From Bemisia tabaci (taxonomy: Eukaryota; Arthropoda; Insecta; Hemiptera; Aleyrodidae), in contig NC_092797.1 in the NCBI RefSeq assembly GCF_918797505.1, forward strand, positions 34,051,372-34,115,371: 64,000 nt of DNA. The letters are read 5' to 3'. The notes beneath the pieces were generated by a model, which saw only the letters and a program-made list of their open reading frames with translations, was not told the origin of the DNA and did no database searches. A program made the position numbers and the translations under genes. Positions 11,724 to 23,940 of the stretch are shown piece by piece; the stretch's first letter is position 1; every line of letters starts with the position of its first letter.

Positions 11724-12802
11724 GAATCAATGGCGAATTTGAATGCGACCAGTTAACAGTGGATGCTCAGATGTTTTTACGTTGTCTTTAATCGGCTTCG
11801 TTTGACTTGTCCTAGTTTGTATCTTCCAACCTTTTCTTCCCAGTATCTCTCTTGGCCCCGTATAGAATTAGGCCGGAGTAGGTACTCAACTTTTTGCTCG
11901 CTGCAGAAAACATTGGAGACCTTTCCAGTTTTATCCGAGAAGAGATTACGTCCAATTTCGGCCTAATTTTCTCTCACTCGAGCATAAAAAAGATGAGTCA
12001 AAATTACTGGTGATGGGCACCTACTACCCCTAAAAACATAATATTTTTATGAGCACAGCACATCCATCAATATATCTTTAGGAACAAATAGTTCTAATTA
12101 TACGTTGGATGATTTTAGAAAGCAGCTTGTCTTAATTTGAAACTTGTGTGTCGAAAAGCAGCAACCAAAACATATTTTTGAATTCTTTGCTCCACAATAT
12201 TTAATAAAAAAGTAGTTTCATAGCTCTCTTCTTTCGTTTTATGCCACTTTTTTCATTACAATTTATTCATTTTGTCGTTCAATCATTCATAACAAACGAG
12301 AATAATTACTGTTCAACGAGACGGATTTTACATCTTGCAATTAGGTCTTAGCCCGTCTCTTGGGACCGTAACTAGGTCAAGGCTATTCCCTGCTATGCGT
12401 CTAAGAGGTGCAATTCGAGTCGGAAGGTGTAGATTTTTCGGCCACTAACAGATTTTTCACCGTGCCAAAGAATTCAAAAACATTTTTTGTTTCACGTCAC
12501 TTTTTTCTCATTGAGACCTTAAAGTCTGTTCTCTCTCTCGCAAAAATATAGTTTCAAAGTTTCAACTTCAAGTGTTTAAGTGTTTGAAATCTGTAATTGA
12601 ATGAATCATTTCGATAACTATTCTTACTCCTAGCTCTCATTACACAGTTCATTTGCAGCATCCATTTATCTGTCGGTAAATCTCTATGTTCCGCGCTAAT
12701 AATCAGCATTTTGATTAACGACTTAATACGAACTGACAGTGTCTTCAGAACTTCCTCGTGTAACTATTATATGATCAAATTTCTCAAAGTTAGTGCCATA
12801 AA

Positions 12803-12860
12803 ATGCCCGTCGCTGTTCAGTTTCGACCTACAAAATTTAAACCTGCCTCCAAGATCCCTG
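12803..12860 (+). CDS. CAP: CAP alternative first coding exon
   Basis: ATG at 12803 in a good context (ATAAAATGC) opens a short frame, MPVAVQFRPTKFKPASKIP, ending exactly at a consensus donor CCCTG|GTAAGT. The overhang is a single g (phase 1), the same as at 853 and 4486, so joining to 23711 gives KIP-G-VWSPAV. The basic, Pro/Lys-rich peptide resembles the FKPVKFQSPVPARK segment of the next exon. It would start a shorter isoform lacking the exon at 1-853. Promoter and 5' UTR would lie just upstream, though I see no clear TATA box. Confidence 0.62.
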
Positions 12861-13875
12861 GTAAGTTTTTGAGATTATCCTGATGGCCTTACGCAAATGT
12901 ATTTGTTCGATGAAAATCGGCATTCTTTTTTCAATACGCTTGAAATTTTGCAATAATCAGGGTTTGGTTTCCATGTTTTTAGTCACACTACATTCAGATC
13001 TGGAAATTCATAACCACATTTGTTTTGCAAGCGTGTATTCTAATATTGATTCATATAACTCGACTTGTGTGGGTAACATGTGTAAAGATGTGCTTGAACT
13101 AAAGTTCAGTCCTAAAATTGATGGACGTGACATTTTGCATGAAGGAAATGTTTAGGAAGGAATGTGTCACTCTAATCGATGGAACTATTGTCCTAATATC
13201 GATAAGAATTTGTCGGTTCAAAAGTCAATGGTTGTCTCTAGACTTCAACGATTATTGAGTTGATAAGAAGGGCGATGTTAATTAAGTCCGGACTCATTAA
13301 TGGTTCCTTTAATTACTATTGTTCTATTTTTAATCAGTGCGTCGGCGTAAGAATGGATTGATTATCCCGCAGTGTATGACTTGATACCGGTTGATCAATA
13401 ATGTGATCTTCCATGGAAGAAAGGTCTCTCTTCCTCAAAAACTCAAAATCGAGTCACCAAAAACGTCATTTAACGTGGAACCAACCCTGATTCAGTGTCT
13501 TTGGTTCAAAAAACGCAATTCTAAGAAAAGTCTTCTTAAAATTCTAAGACACTATGTTCAGCACACGAAATTGGCGAATGTTAATGAAACGGCGTGGTGA
13601 TTCTTGGCAGAATAATGGCCGCATGGCTTTCTTTTGCTCTGAGCGTTCTTTGTCGAAATCTTAAAATCGGAATTTTCGAGGGATTTTTTTAAATTCCAAG
13701 GGTGGTCACAAGTATAAAATACTGAGACAATTCCTTTAGTCAGTGCGCTATTGATGAGTGTGGTCAGGAGGACAGACCCTATTCGACCATTTATATGAGG
13801 TTTGTCAGTTAGTTGATCCATTCGTCGTCAATTCATGGGACGCTTCAACTTTACTCATCGAACCCACAGTCGTTC

Positions 13876-14041
13876 CAGTGGCGTGGCGTGAATTGCGATG
13901 TATCGATTTTTATGCCATTTAAACCTATGGGTAAAGAATCGATTATTAAGGTGTTAGCTGCGAACACCCTTTCTATCGATCCTTTTCCATAGGTTTAAAA
14001 GGCATAACAATTGATATATCGCAATTCACGCCACGCCACTG
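13876..14041. mobile_element. hAT-type MITE, copy 2
   Basis: Same family as the copy at 3803; ends CAGTGGCGTGGCGTG / CACGCCACGCCACTG. Exact 8-bp duplication AGTCGTTC at 13868-13875 and 14042-14049. Confidence 0.92.
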
Positions 14042-14430
14042 AGTCGTTCAATGAATCAGTAATTTATCTCAGTTTTTTTAGGTTCTTAATGCCTTGAATG
14101 AGAAGGAATGTAAATCGCGTGTTAATTCTTCTCCGGGAATTTTCAAAATTGATGATTCCGTGTGATAAAAAAATTCAATAAAAAATGGATTTCGGTAGCC
14201 TTTCAGTAAGTTACTTGCTCCTTGTAAGCACCAAGGAACTCACTTGAACTCACAAGTAACTCTTCTCTCTCAGTGGCAAACTTTCAATCTCCACTTACAT
14301 TGCGAAATGTTTATATTGACGGGGCATTTCCCGGGAGACTCGTTAAAATTTGAAGTCGGTGAGCTGCTGAAATTCTAAGTTTAGCCAGTGCGTAGTTGTT
14401 ACCGCCAACGCTGTGCCGGGTAGTGTGATC

Positions 14431-14595
14431 CAGTGGCGTGGCGTAGATGATCGATGATCGATATTTCCTCATTTAAAGCTGTGGAAAAGAATCGATTATT
14501 AAAGGTATTCGCTGCGAACACCTTGTTCATCGATCCTTTCTCATAGGTTCAAATGGCAGATCAATCGATGTATCGCAAAGCACGCCACGCCACTG
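14431..14595. mobile_element. hAT-type MITE, copy 3
   Basis: Same family; flanks GTGTGATC (14423-14430) and GTGTAATC (14596-14603) differ by one base, so this copy may be somewhat older. It sits only 390 bp from copy 2. Confidence 0.9.
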
Positions 14596-14643
14596 GTGTA
14601 ATCGGAAGGATAGTTCAACGCTTCACACAAATATCAGCGTTTC

Positions 14644-14930
14644 CAGCGGGCCGATTATTGAAACTGATGGACAAAGCTATTGACTAAGATGACGTAGGGA
14701 GTATGGAGCGATCCTACTGGTTGAAATGGGTAGTTCCTACAGACTGAGGGAGAAAATGATGGACTACCTGTCGGGTCTTTAGCGGGTTGCCGTTAGTTAG
14801 TCCATTACCTATCTCTTATGTCCATTTGCCACCACCCGCTTCCACCAATAGGATCCCAGGATCCCTCCAAATCCCTTTTGTCGTCTTTGTCTATAGCTTT
14901 GTCTGTCAGTTTCAATAATCGGCCCGCAGG
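14644..14930. mobile_element. Foldback, CTGCxGGCTGATTATTGAAA family, copy 2
   Basis: Left CAGCGGGCCGATTATTGAAA, right TTTCAATAATCGGCCCGCAGG; inverted arms contain GATCCTACTGGTTGAAATGG / CCACCAATAGGATCCC and GTCTATAGCTTTGTC. About 287 bp. Confidence 0.85.
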
Positions 14931-15327
14931 CATTGGAAATGAGAAATCTGATCGTGGGGCACTCATGTCGGAATTTTCAAGTACGAAGCGTCGAGGTGAT
15001 GAAAAACTTTCGGGGTCCGAGTGACTCATTTCTCAGCTCGTAAAGTTACTCTCATTAATAATGAAGCTTAAGTCGGCGGCTTAAGTTCGCTCATTGAAGT
15101 CAAAGGTCGTTAAAAAAGATACAATAATCACGATCCAAAGCACGGATACAAAGCATGTACAAACAGCGATAAAAATCTCGTGAGGAAATGTTGTTGGTTT
15201 AAGGCCGGTCTCACAATCAGAAATCCTGGGAAATGGTTCTTTGATTTCTTACAAACTCTCAAACATTATTACGCTCTCGTCAAATATTTCCTCTCAAAAT
15301 CGCACTCCATATTGTAAAATCACAAGA

Positions 15328-15425
15328 GTAACGCTTAACGCTTAACGCTTTGAATGCGAAGTGCTTCGGGCGGTTGGTCCGCAAAGCGGTCGGGGGTATA
15401 GCCCTTTAGTTGGTAAAAAAAGAAA
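15328..15425. repeat. Fragment of a dispersed repeat (weak)
   Basis: AACGCTTAACGCTTAACGCT followed by GCGAAGTGCTTCGGGCGG and TTGGTCCGCAAAGCGGTCGG. The direct triplicate and hairpin-like GCGAAG/CTTCGG look like a repeat end, but I see only one copy here. Confidence 0.35.
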
Positions 15426-16971
15426 CCGTTCATACAATACGTAACGCTAAAAATTGGATCTTTCGTCTTCCTCTTTTCCTTCGTACGCACCCGTAACACA
15501 GGTTGCACCCACTTAAAACAATTACGCGTAACGCTCTGTTCGGATTTTTTAGACGCATGCCGATCAGTTGTACATTAAAACCGCCTGAGTACATGTATTT
15601 TTGCTACTTTCAACCGCCAAAGTACATGTATTTTTGGTCACAAACCAATTAATAAACTATGGAAAATGACCGGTCCTAAGATTTTCCTTCAAATGCCAGG
15701 GTAGGCAAAATTAATTACCTCCGTGATCGAATAGTTACCTATTCGATGTTTTCCTTTTATCGGCCAAGTTTCCCTTACCGAACACATGTGAAACACCCTA
15801 GGTGAGGGTTTCTTGAAAGAAATGCGTCACTTTGCTTACATTTTTTTGTGTTTCGTTCCTTCCTCTTTACTTTCTTTTTGATTATGCAGAGCTGTTGGTA
15901 ATTAAGGGAGGTTTCATACTTGCAAGTAGATTTACAGCTTGCAGCGTGGATAAATAGATCATTTAGATGACAGCCGAAACGAAACATGCCCTTGGCCGAT
16001 TTTACCGAGCTAAGTCTGACTGTGCAGCACAGCAATTCACAGTATACATTAGTCTATAGTACATAGATTACGCACAGGTTAAACATGGCGGATTCAGTCG
16101 ATAATTAACCCCGATTTTGCTGGCTTAAAACTTACTCTAGATATCCTTACGTCTGATCGAAGATAAAGCAAACATGAAAGAGATGGAGTCACAGGGGCTT
16201 AATTGCATTGCAAATTTTCAGAGTTATATCTGACAAGTTATTCACTGATGGGTGCATGTTTTACATCGAAAACTTTCGGAAATTTTCATTGAATTACAAG
16301 GAAACTCATAATTTTTAACAGCTCTTGAGTAAATTAATAAAATGCCAAATGGAATTTTCCAATTTTGCAATGCAAGTAAGCTCATCTGGCTTTCGCTCCT
16401 TCAAAAGTGAGTGTTAAGGTTCCTACACTCACACATTTATTCACTTAATTAGTTTTAAGAGAGCGATGAACTGTTAAATGGATTCGGCAGAGAAGATAAA
16501 GAGCTTTTTTTCTCTTTTTTTGCCTTTCATCTCTTTTTGTTTTTTGTGGACTGTGACCGAGTTTTAGACATATCTAGGATTCTTCATTCTATTTCGTATA
16601 TATTTTAACAGTTTCCAAGCTTGTTTACATTTTGAATAATAATGCTTCGTTGCCGGGTCAAAGGAAAATTCCTGGAATTTAACTGAATTTTCTTCGAACA
16701 CAAATATTTGAAATCATAAGTTTGCCATTTTTGGGCTGATTGCCGATTATTCCGTAAATCCGGAGTATTTTAATAAATGATGGGGGAAGAGCATCGTTTT
16801 TTTGACATAGGCGTAACTCATGTAGTTTCCTACCTACATTTTGACCGGAGTGTGGCCAAAAGTGTCTTTCTACGAAACTCTTGAACCCATATTTTCCCGT
16901 TTTCACGAATAGGCCGCCCGGAAGACCTCCCTAAAGATTTGCAAATAGGATCGCTCGCTGCCCTGGCCAAA

Positions 16972-17230
16972 TGGATTGCATTTTGCAAAAAGGAACCAGT
17001 AGCATTGCAATGATGCTAAGATTGTGCAACTTCAACTTTTGCTATAAAATTGCGGAAATCGTGAAAAACTATGAAATTTAGATGGTAATTTTTGTCTTAA
17101 ATTTACAGTTTTTAGCGAGTAAAATAGAAACTATTAATGGATAATCGGGTTTTTCCTCCAAGACAAAAGAAGTTGCACAATCTTAGCAACATTGCAATGC
17201 TAGTGGTTCCTTTTTGCAAAATGCAATCCA
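16972..17230. mobile_element. MITE, TGGATTGCATTTTGCAAAAA family, copy 2
   Basis: Same ends as the copy at 5424, with the centre inverted relative to it (AATCGGGTTTTTCCTCCAAG on this strand). About 259 bp; flanks AAA/AAAT are not a convincing duplication. Confidence 0.85.
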
Positions 17231-18185
17231 AATATTGCTGTTCGTGTTTCTCTGATAGAGCACTGAAGCAGTGAAGTGGTTTTCGGTGCAGTAGTGGTAC
17301 GAGGGAGGTCCAATAGTTTCGTGGCGTTACCTCGATCAGAATCTAGTTTGGATTCTACGTGGTCTCTCGTCAAGTCTCGTCGTTAGTAAATCATTTTACC
17401 GGTTCCTCCTTCTTTTTTTCTTGATAACTTAATCGATCCGGAGGCAGATCCGGCTTTCCCTCAGAAATAGAAAAGGTCCCTTTAAATTTTGAGGTGCGCA
17501 AAAAGAAATGAGCCGTTGATGATCAATCTTCAATGCCGTTTTTTTCAACGAGTGAATGACGAAATTTTTTGTCGAGATGATCAAATTGCTCCTTTTGGGT
17601 CTGTCATGCCCTGGCCAAACCGCTAGTCCCTATTCGGGCACTCAGACTCTGGAACGGTCTCGAACGGTTGAACGGTCTCGAGGGGCACCATACTAAAATC
17701 TCAGAAGTTGCCATACATTGATGCTGGCCTGTCTCACTCAGCACTATGTTCCAGACATATTGTCAACCAACTGTCAAGTGCCTCTTCACCAGCCACCAAA
17801 AAACCTGCCGAAAAACCAAACGTTGCAGAATCATGCATTCGAATGATGAAACGATGCATTCGTCAATTCATACCGTGTGATTGAACACGTTTGTATTCCA
17901 ATTCGTTCGATATTTTTGAAGATATCCATGACATAAAAATTGTTGACTTTGCTTTCTTGATCGATTCGCCTAACTATCATTCGTCTCAAGACAACCCATA
18001 TAACGATGACAAAATTTGAAAAAAAAAAAAAACAAAAAAAAACGCATCTTCAAATGAAAATGTTCTTTCGTATTGCATTTCCCAAAAGACATTCGGCTCG
18101 TTATTATTTTGGAAATTTTCTTCGATTTTCCTGGACCCTGTTACATCTTATGAAGGCCCAGGTACGTCGCGAAAAAGGAATTCGC

Positions 18186-18330
18186 TGTAAAAAAGTCTCT
18201 TGGATCTAGAATCCAGACTTTTAAAATTTTGACAAGAAAAGGTACTCTTGATTCAAACGGATTTTTGCTTGAATCGAGAGCCAAGCTTCTTAATTTAAGC
18301 AGTTTTCCTTTTAATTCAACCGTATAAATC
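18186..18330. repeat. Truncated copy of the TACACTGG foldback family
   Basis: Contains CTTGGATCTAGAATCCAGAC, then TTTTGACAAGAAAAGGTACT and the following CTTGATTCAAACGG. The left end is weak and the right arm is missing or diverged. Confidence 0.65.
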
Positions 18331-18720
18331 AGATTCATGACCCCAAGTCATTATAAATTGCCAGTGGTTCCGTGAAAGAAACGGAAGTCTGAACAAAGTT
18401 TAAAAAAGCTGCAATTTAGCTAAACGTTTCCAAAATTTAGCCATTGCAGCTTGAGCGCAAAGAAAATTCAGCAATAGTAATGCGGCCTGCTTTGCGCATT
18501 ACGCGCAAGTTCCCGCGACGTTGTACACCAGACAACTCTGTCCCGAACCTATTTATCTTTTTCTCTCAAGTTTCGTATACGCAGCATCCAGGTTCCAGTC
18601 CGCGGTGGATTTGAGGGCCTGTGCCAAGCGTGCCAAACTTATTGAGGACAGTGTGCGGTGGGGATGAATGAAAGGGGGGGTGGGGAGGGCTCCAAAGTCA
18701 AGCCTCGACGCCGCGCCGCC

Positions 18721-18955
18721 GCACGGTGGATCGAGTCAATAGGAAAGCTTGGACAAAATGTGGAAACTTAAAACGCTTATAACTCCGTTTATACAAATTT
18801 TTGAAGTTCTGAAAGTGGTTCCATTGGTTGTATCGTGAAATTTTCTTCAAGAAGCACCCCTTGAAGTTTAAAATTTGGCGATGTTAACCTAAAAATTTGC
18901 AATTTTAGTCAAAAATTTCATGTCCAACCTCTCTGATTGACTCGATCCACCGTGC
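18721..18955. mobile_element. MITE, GCACGGTGGATCGAGTCAAT ends
   Basis: Ends GCACGGTGGATCGAGTCAAT / ATTGACTCGATCCACCGTGC. About 235 bp; the interior (AACGCTTATAACTCCGTTTA) is shared with the copy at 54593. Confidence 0.88.
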
Positions 18956-19337
18956 GTCGGTTCCACCGCCCGCCCGAGCTCAGCTGTTTGCCCCCCCCCC
19001 CCGCCCCTTACAGTTGTCAGATCGTATCAAAGAGGAAAATTTCAAATTTTCCATGACTAAAGAGAAAAATTGAATTTCATTAGTTTCGCTATCTTTCCGG
19101 TTCCGTTCCGTCCGAAACGCTGCCCCCGAATTTGCGGGGGAATTTGGACGTCGAGCGGTTTCGTAATGGATTCGATTGGTTCGTCGCCATTGAATCCGAG
19201 ATTTGTTTATGGAGACCTGTCAGTAGTCAGGATCTTTGCGCAATAATGTTTGACGGGTATTCTTGGTCTCTGCTTACTCGGGAGGTTTTCTCATCCGTGA
19301 CTGCTTTCGCGCTCCCACTGAAAGTTCGTTTGTGAAC

Positions 19338-19474
19338 TGGGCTAAATTTTGTAATTAGGAGTTTCAACCCTGGCTCATCCGTAAAAAAACATATGTCCCT
19401 AGAAAAATTTGTGATACATACTTTGTTTTTAAAGTGAGGCAAAAATTATAGTTCTTTATTGCAAAATTTAGTCC
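19338..19474. repeat. MITE-like repeat, TGGACTACATTTTGCAAT family, diverged copy c
   Basis: Left TGGGCTAAATTTTGTAATTA, right TAGTTCTTTATTGCAAAATT followed by TAGTCCA; same length class as the copies at 1828 and 3193. Confidence 0.65.
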
Positions 19475-20383
19475 AACTGCGGGGCACACGCATGAAAGCG
19501 TACAAATCCCCAGTAATTTTAGTCTATGTTCTCACGAGCAAGTTTTTTTGGCGGGAGTAGCAAAAGTTTTTAAGGAGACTACATTTTTTTCAATTGGTAG
19601 TGGAATCTGCTTTCTTGCGCATAGATTACAACAAGAACGCGAAGCGAATCCCCCCCCCCCCCCGAAATTGGCGCACTTTGGGGGTGTGTTCTTGGAATGC
19701 GAGGGATCTGAAACTTCAGAAATTTCTGAAATATTCCCTAAATCGACCCAAAAAGATCGGTATTGCCACAAGATAATGTCTATTCTTTAGTTCACTGGAG
19801 GAATGGAAATTTCCCGGCTGTTGCGTGTTGCCCTCCCCAAATTATGGTTTTGGGTATACCTATTCTGCAGGTTCTCATTTTGCCGCGTCAATTCTGTGAC
19901 TGCTTCTTTAGTCGGGTGTTATTTGCCATACGACGTCATAAGTCAGAAGTGAATATGCGGTCAAGTAATTTTTCCCCCGATTTGAACAAAAGAGGCAAAA
20001 CAAGCGGATTTTCGTGGTTTCAGAAGCATATGCTGTCGCGGAGCCATGTTTTCAGGCGTTTTTTCATTTTTTTGGATCTCTAAAAATTTAAAAGAAACTT
20101 TTGCTTCACCCTTAGAGTCCTTAAAGGTATTAAATACATCTGAGAACTGTAGTCCTTATGCCATTTTTCCCTCTTAAAACTTAGGGGCGTAAGTGTTTAC
20201 ATGAGCCCACCTTTCAGCCTCAACACAAAAATATCGAGCTGTCTCAGAGCTTTTGCTGTGTTATACCTACATGACACTCAGATTAATTTTTTGTTCTGTT
20301 TCTGTTTTGAACATTTTGAAAATTCTCTTCGAAGTTATGATCTCTTTGGACAAATCCAATCACGTGTGAAAACCGTCTCCGAC

Positions 20384-20548
20384 CAGTGGCGTGGCGTGAA
20401 TTGCGATGTATCGATTGTTATGTCATTTAAAACTATGGTAAAGAATCGATTATTAAGATGTTCGCTGCGAACACCCTGTCTATCGATCCTTTTCTATAGT
20501 TTTAAATAACATAACAATCGATGTATCGCAAAGCACGCCACACCACTG
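20384..20548. mobile_element. hAT-type MITE, copy 4
   Basis: Same family; exact 8-bp duplication TCTCCGAC at 20376-20383 and 20549-20556. One change in the right end (CGCCACACCACTG). Confidence 0.92.
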
Positions 20549-21898
20549 TCTCCGACTAATCAGTAATGCTGGCTGTGTAACTGTACATTTTCCATAGCTT
20601 GTTCTTTGTGAACTTTCCTTCATGAAACCTAATTTTTTACAGCGCAAGATAGGCGTTTTTTATGACTGTGTCGTTGGATAGAATCTCGCCTTTCTATACG
20701 TGCTGGAGGTCACGACGGAGTAAACGAACTTTCATTTCCATTCATGAAAAAAAACTAGACTCTGGCGTCCTTTTTCTTTTATTTTCGTCCCAGATTGATT
20801 TCCACGATCCAAGCGAACGTTGCTTGGAACAAAGGTCCAACCTCGCGGACCCGTGAGTCACTCAAATCGTCTACACGCGGTCGAAAGTTCAAAGCTCAGG
20901 CGCGACTCAGAGACAATCTCCGTCTCGATGACATCGTTTTTATATTGTCTGCATCGACATTGACTTCGATACTTTTTACCTCGGCCCAGGAATGTCAATA
21001 TCTCGAATATTTTCGATCCATCGAACGTTATCAAAACTAGCGCTCTATTTTCAATCGAGGCGATTTGTAATCTCTTTCCTTGGCGGTTGTTCATCTCGTG
21101 ATGCATCCTCAAACGATTCGCACTATTTAAGCTCGGTCTATTTTCTCTCCCTCCCCCTTTCGAACTCAGACTCGCCACCTTGTCCATCAAGCGCTACCCA
21201 TCAAAGATTCCTAATGATTCATCGCTATCTGAGCACCCGATCTTATAGTTCACCGAATTTCGTCAGTCGGGGCCAAATTATGTCGGGAGAAATGGTGGGA
21301 AACGGATGGAAAAAAAAAATAAAAAAAGAAAGAAATGGAAAAGGAAGAATTAAATCAATTAAAAGGCCGCAGTAATACAGTAAGTACACTTCTACACGTG
21401 TGCGAGAGTTGAATTTGCATCACTTCATTAAGTTAAAACGCAATTTCTCCCTTTTTTAAATGACGATTTTAGAGCGTTTCATGACCCAACGAGTAATTTA
21501 AGGCAATAATATGAGAAATACATTTTTCCTGAGTTGCCTCATTTGCGAGGTGTCCGTCAAAGTCTCTGATTGCATCTTTCAATTTATTTTAGTAACTTTC
21601 AACAACTTTCGTCATTAACTTTAAAGTTAACTCTTGACATAATGCTATCGTTGTTTTCGTAGATTTGATGTGGAGTGTGACTGACCGCATGCTATTCATG
21701 TAATTTTTCTTCTTTTCCCTCTTTCTGTGTCAATATTTAATTGCTTTTCTTCAGTTTTCCCCTCTTTGACCCCATGTCATTGATAAATGGAAACGCTGTT
21801 CTTTCTTTTTCTCTTCGGTTTCCTGTAAGTTCCCCAACCGAAGGTGTTTTGTATTTCGCCTCTCATCAGCCTCACAAGCGTCCGAGGTTTTTCTTATG

Positions 21899-22125
21899 CA
21901 CTGGGAAAAAACACATTGGATCTTGAGTCCAGATTCTTGAAAACATTGACAAGAAAAAGTACTCTTGATTCAATCGGATTTTTGCTCGAATCAAAACGAG
22001 ATCCGCTTATATTAAGAGGCTTGGTTCTTGATTTAAGCTAGATTCTGATTGAATCAAGAGTACTTTTTCTTGTCGATGTTTTTAAGAGTCTGGACTCTAG
22101 ATCCAATGTGTTTTTTTTTCCAGTG
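21899..22125. mobile_element. Foldback MITE (TACACTGG family), intact copy
   Basis: Ends CACTGGGAAAAAACACATTGG and CCAATGTGTTTTTTTTTCCAGTG; long inverted arms with AAACATTGACAAGAAAAAGT and its complement, centre GCTTATATTAAGAGGCTTGG. About 227 bp, non-coding. Confidence 0.88.
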
Positions 22126-23710
22126 TTCTCTGAATATTTCGTGCAAAAAATTTGAGCAGCACTCTCCTGGAGAAACCAAATATGAGTGATTATTTGTTAA
22201 ACACTACAATTGAGACCCATAGTTTGGCAGCTTCACCGTCAATGCCGAATAACATCGAATATCATCCCAAACAATATGAATTTTTTAACCCGATCGATGT
22301 GTCGCTCTGTAATCTTCCATGCGGGGGTTTGACATACGATGTTTTCAACACAAATGCGGAGAAAATTCAAGAACATCGGATAATTTTAAGGAATTTCACG
22401 AGCTGCATGTTTTCAAATTTAGACTACGCATAGAGTACCTAATGTAAAAGTTCAATAGCTATATGAAACTGGTTGTGCCCTTTCGAGTGTCCAAAATCCG
22501 CTCTTACTTTTAAAGACGTCCTTTTGGTGATGGACTGCAAGGAGCGAGCTAAAAATACACATCTTTTTTATGTCTTCTTTTCGCACGATAAAGAACCTAT
22601 TAGTGCCCGTACTTTTTTCATGCGTAGCTCATTCTACATTTGCCGTACAGCGTGTTGCTAAGCCAAAAATAACTCTTTTCAATTATCTGTAGAGCGAAGA
22701 TTCACTCGAGACGGCATCGGCAGGTAAATCCAAGCGGATGTCTTTATTTTTGCTCTAAGCTTGCATTACTTCCAGAATATTCAGACAGTAATGTACGAGG
22801 TGGTTCAGATACCCCCAGTCTTTCCTGCATTTTAATCAACTCATTATCAAATGATTAATGACGATAATATCATCATATCACAAAATTATGGAGGGCTTAA
22901 AATCTTTGGAATTTTCCTGATAAATCGGGCTATTTCGGAGAAAATTGAATTTTCCGGAATTTTAGTATAATAGAGGAAAAGTAAAGCCATTTTTGAATGC
23001 AGCAGCCAAAAATATCTCAGAATATATCCTCGGTATGCCACGGACTGCCTGCGGTATGCCTGCGCTGTCTGATACCGAAGTTTTCCCGGTTAAATGGCTT
23101 AATCCGTTGATATACTTCCACTTAAAACTGATCCGATCGTTTTGCGTCTAAAAAACGGGCCACTTTTTTCACCTTGTGTCTAATGAGCTACTTCATTTAA
23201 ATTTTTGCCGCTGCAGTTGGAACTTACCTTGGTTTCTTTCCAGCACCTACTTATTTTTCGAAAATTCGAATTTTTCAAAGCAGGTGGCAGGGGGTTTTAG
23301 GAAGCTCCAAAAATGTCTTTTTAAAAATTCAATTTTCGGTAAATGCTGGAAAAAATCCAAGGTCATATTCTGCTTTAGAAAAGAAAAATTAATGGCAGTA
23401 GCTGCATCGTCTTAGACCTGGAAAAAAAATTCATTGTCCTTTTGGAATTCTCAATGCAAAACAACCGCATCAGTCTTACTTGGTTCTATAAGAAGTGGAA
23501 CTCAATTTTTTGGAGGGAAGGCAGTGACGATACATTCCAACAGCACATATTTTAAAAAAAAAATATTTCCTCCAATATAAAGATGAACTTTTTTACAGCT
23601 TGGTTTACAAGAATTGAACAACTTGTTCCCTGCACCAAAATGTTATGTACCTATCTGATGTTTTTTCACCTATGAAAATTTATTTTTACATTCCGTTTGA
23701 CTTTTTGCAG

Positions 23711-23940
23711 GTGTCTGGTCGCCAGCGGTCACCCCTGAGGCTCCAAGGAAGGTGTACGAGAATCAGAGGCTAGAGCCGAAAAACTCGGAAAAAGATGAGA
23801 AAAATGGGAACACGGAGCCCATCCCCCCGGTATGGACTCCGAAGAGCAGTGGGCGAGCCACCCCGTCTGATCAAATAACTTTCAAACCTGTCAAATTTCA
23901 ATCTCCTGTTCCTGCGAGGAAGGCCTCCAAAGTGAATAAG
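23711..23940 (+). CDS. CAP: CAP exon, VWSP / PPVWTPKSS block
   Basis: Acceptor TTTTTGCAG|GTGTCTGG and donor AATAAG|GTAATG; enters in phase 1, leaves in phase 0. It encodes about 77 residues starting GVWSPAVTPEAPRKVYENQ, then IPPVWTPKSSGRATP, then FKPVKFQSPVPARKASKVNK. The repeated VW(S/T)P motif and the basic FKPVKF..P.P.RK segment match what I know of the N-terminal part of insect CAP proteins. This appears to be the first exon common to the isoforms starting upstream: three candidate exons (853, 4486, 12860) end with the g this exon needs. Confidence 0.85.

Larger units (their letters stand above)
854..23710 (+). other. Long 5' intron of CAP with repeats
   Basis: Non-coding apart from the cassette at 4418 and the alternative start at 12803. 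It carries four hAT MITEs, the foldback at 7575 with a mariner inside, two copies of the TGGATTGCATTTTGC family, TACACCG/TACACGG elements at 6174 and 6523, and long T tracts. CpG-rich patches at about 2363-2430, 5740-5860 and 18705-18730 contain GGCGCG-type motifs of unknown meaning. Stretches 11720-12800, 15030-16970 and 22130-23700 show no recognised repeat apart from scattered fragments. Confidence 0.7.

Noticed and set aside
20858..21375. Overlapping frames of 110 and 127 codons on opposite strands
   Set aside because: Mutual shadows, Ser/Arg-rich, with no splice context or motif I recognise.
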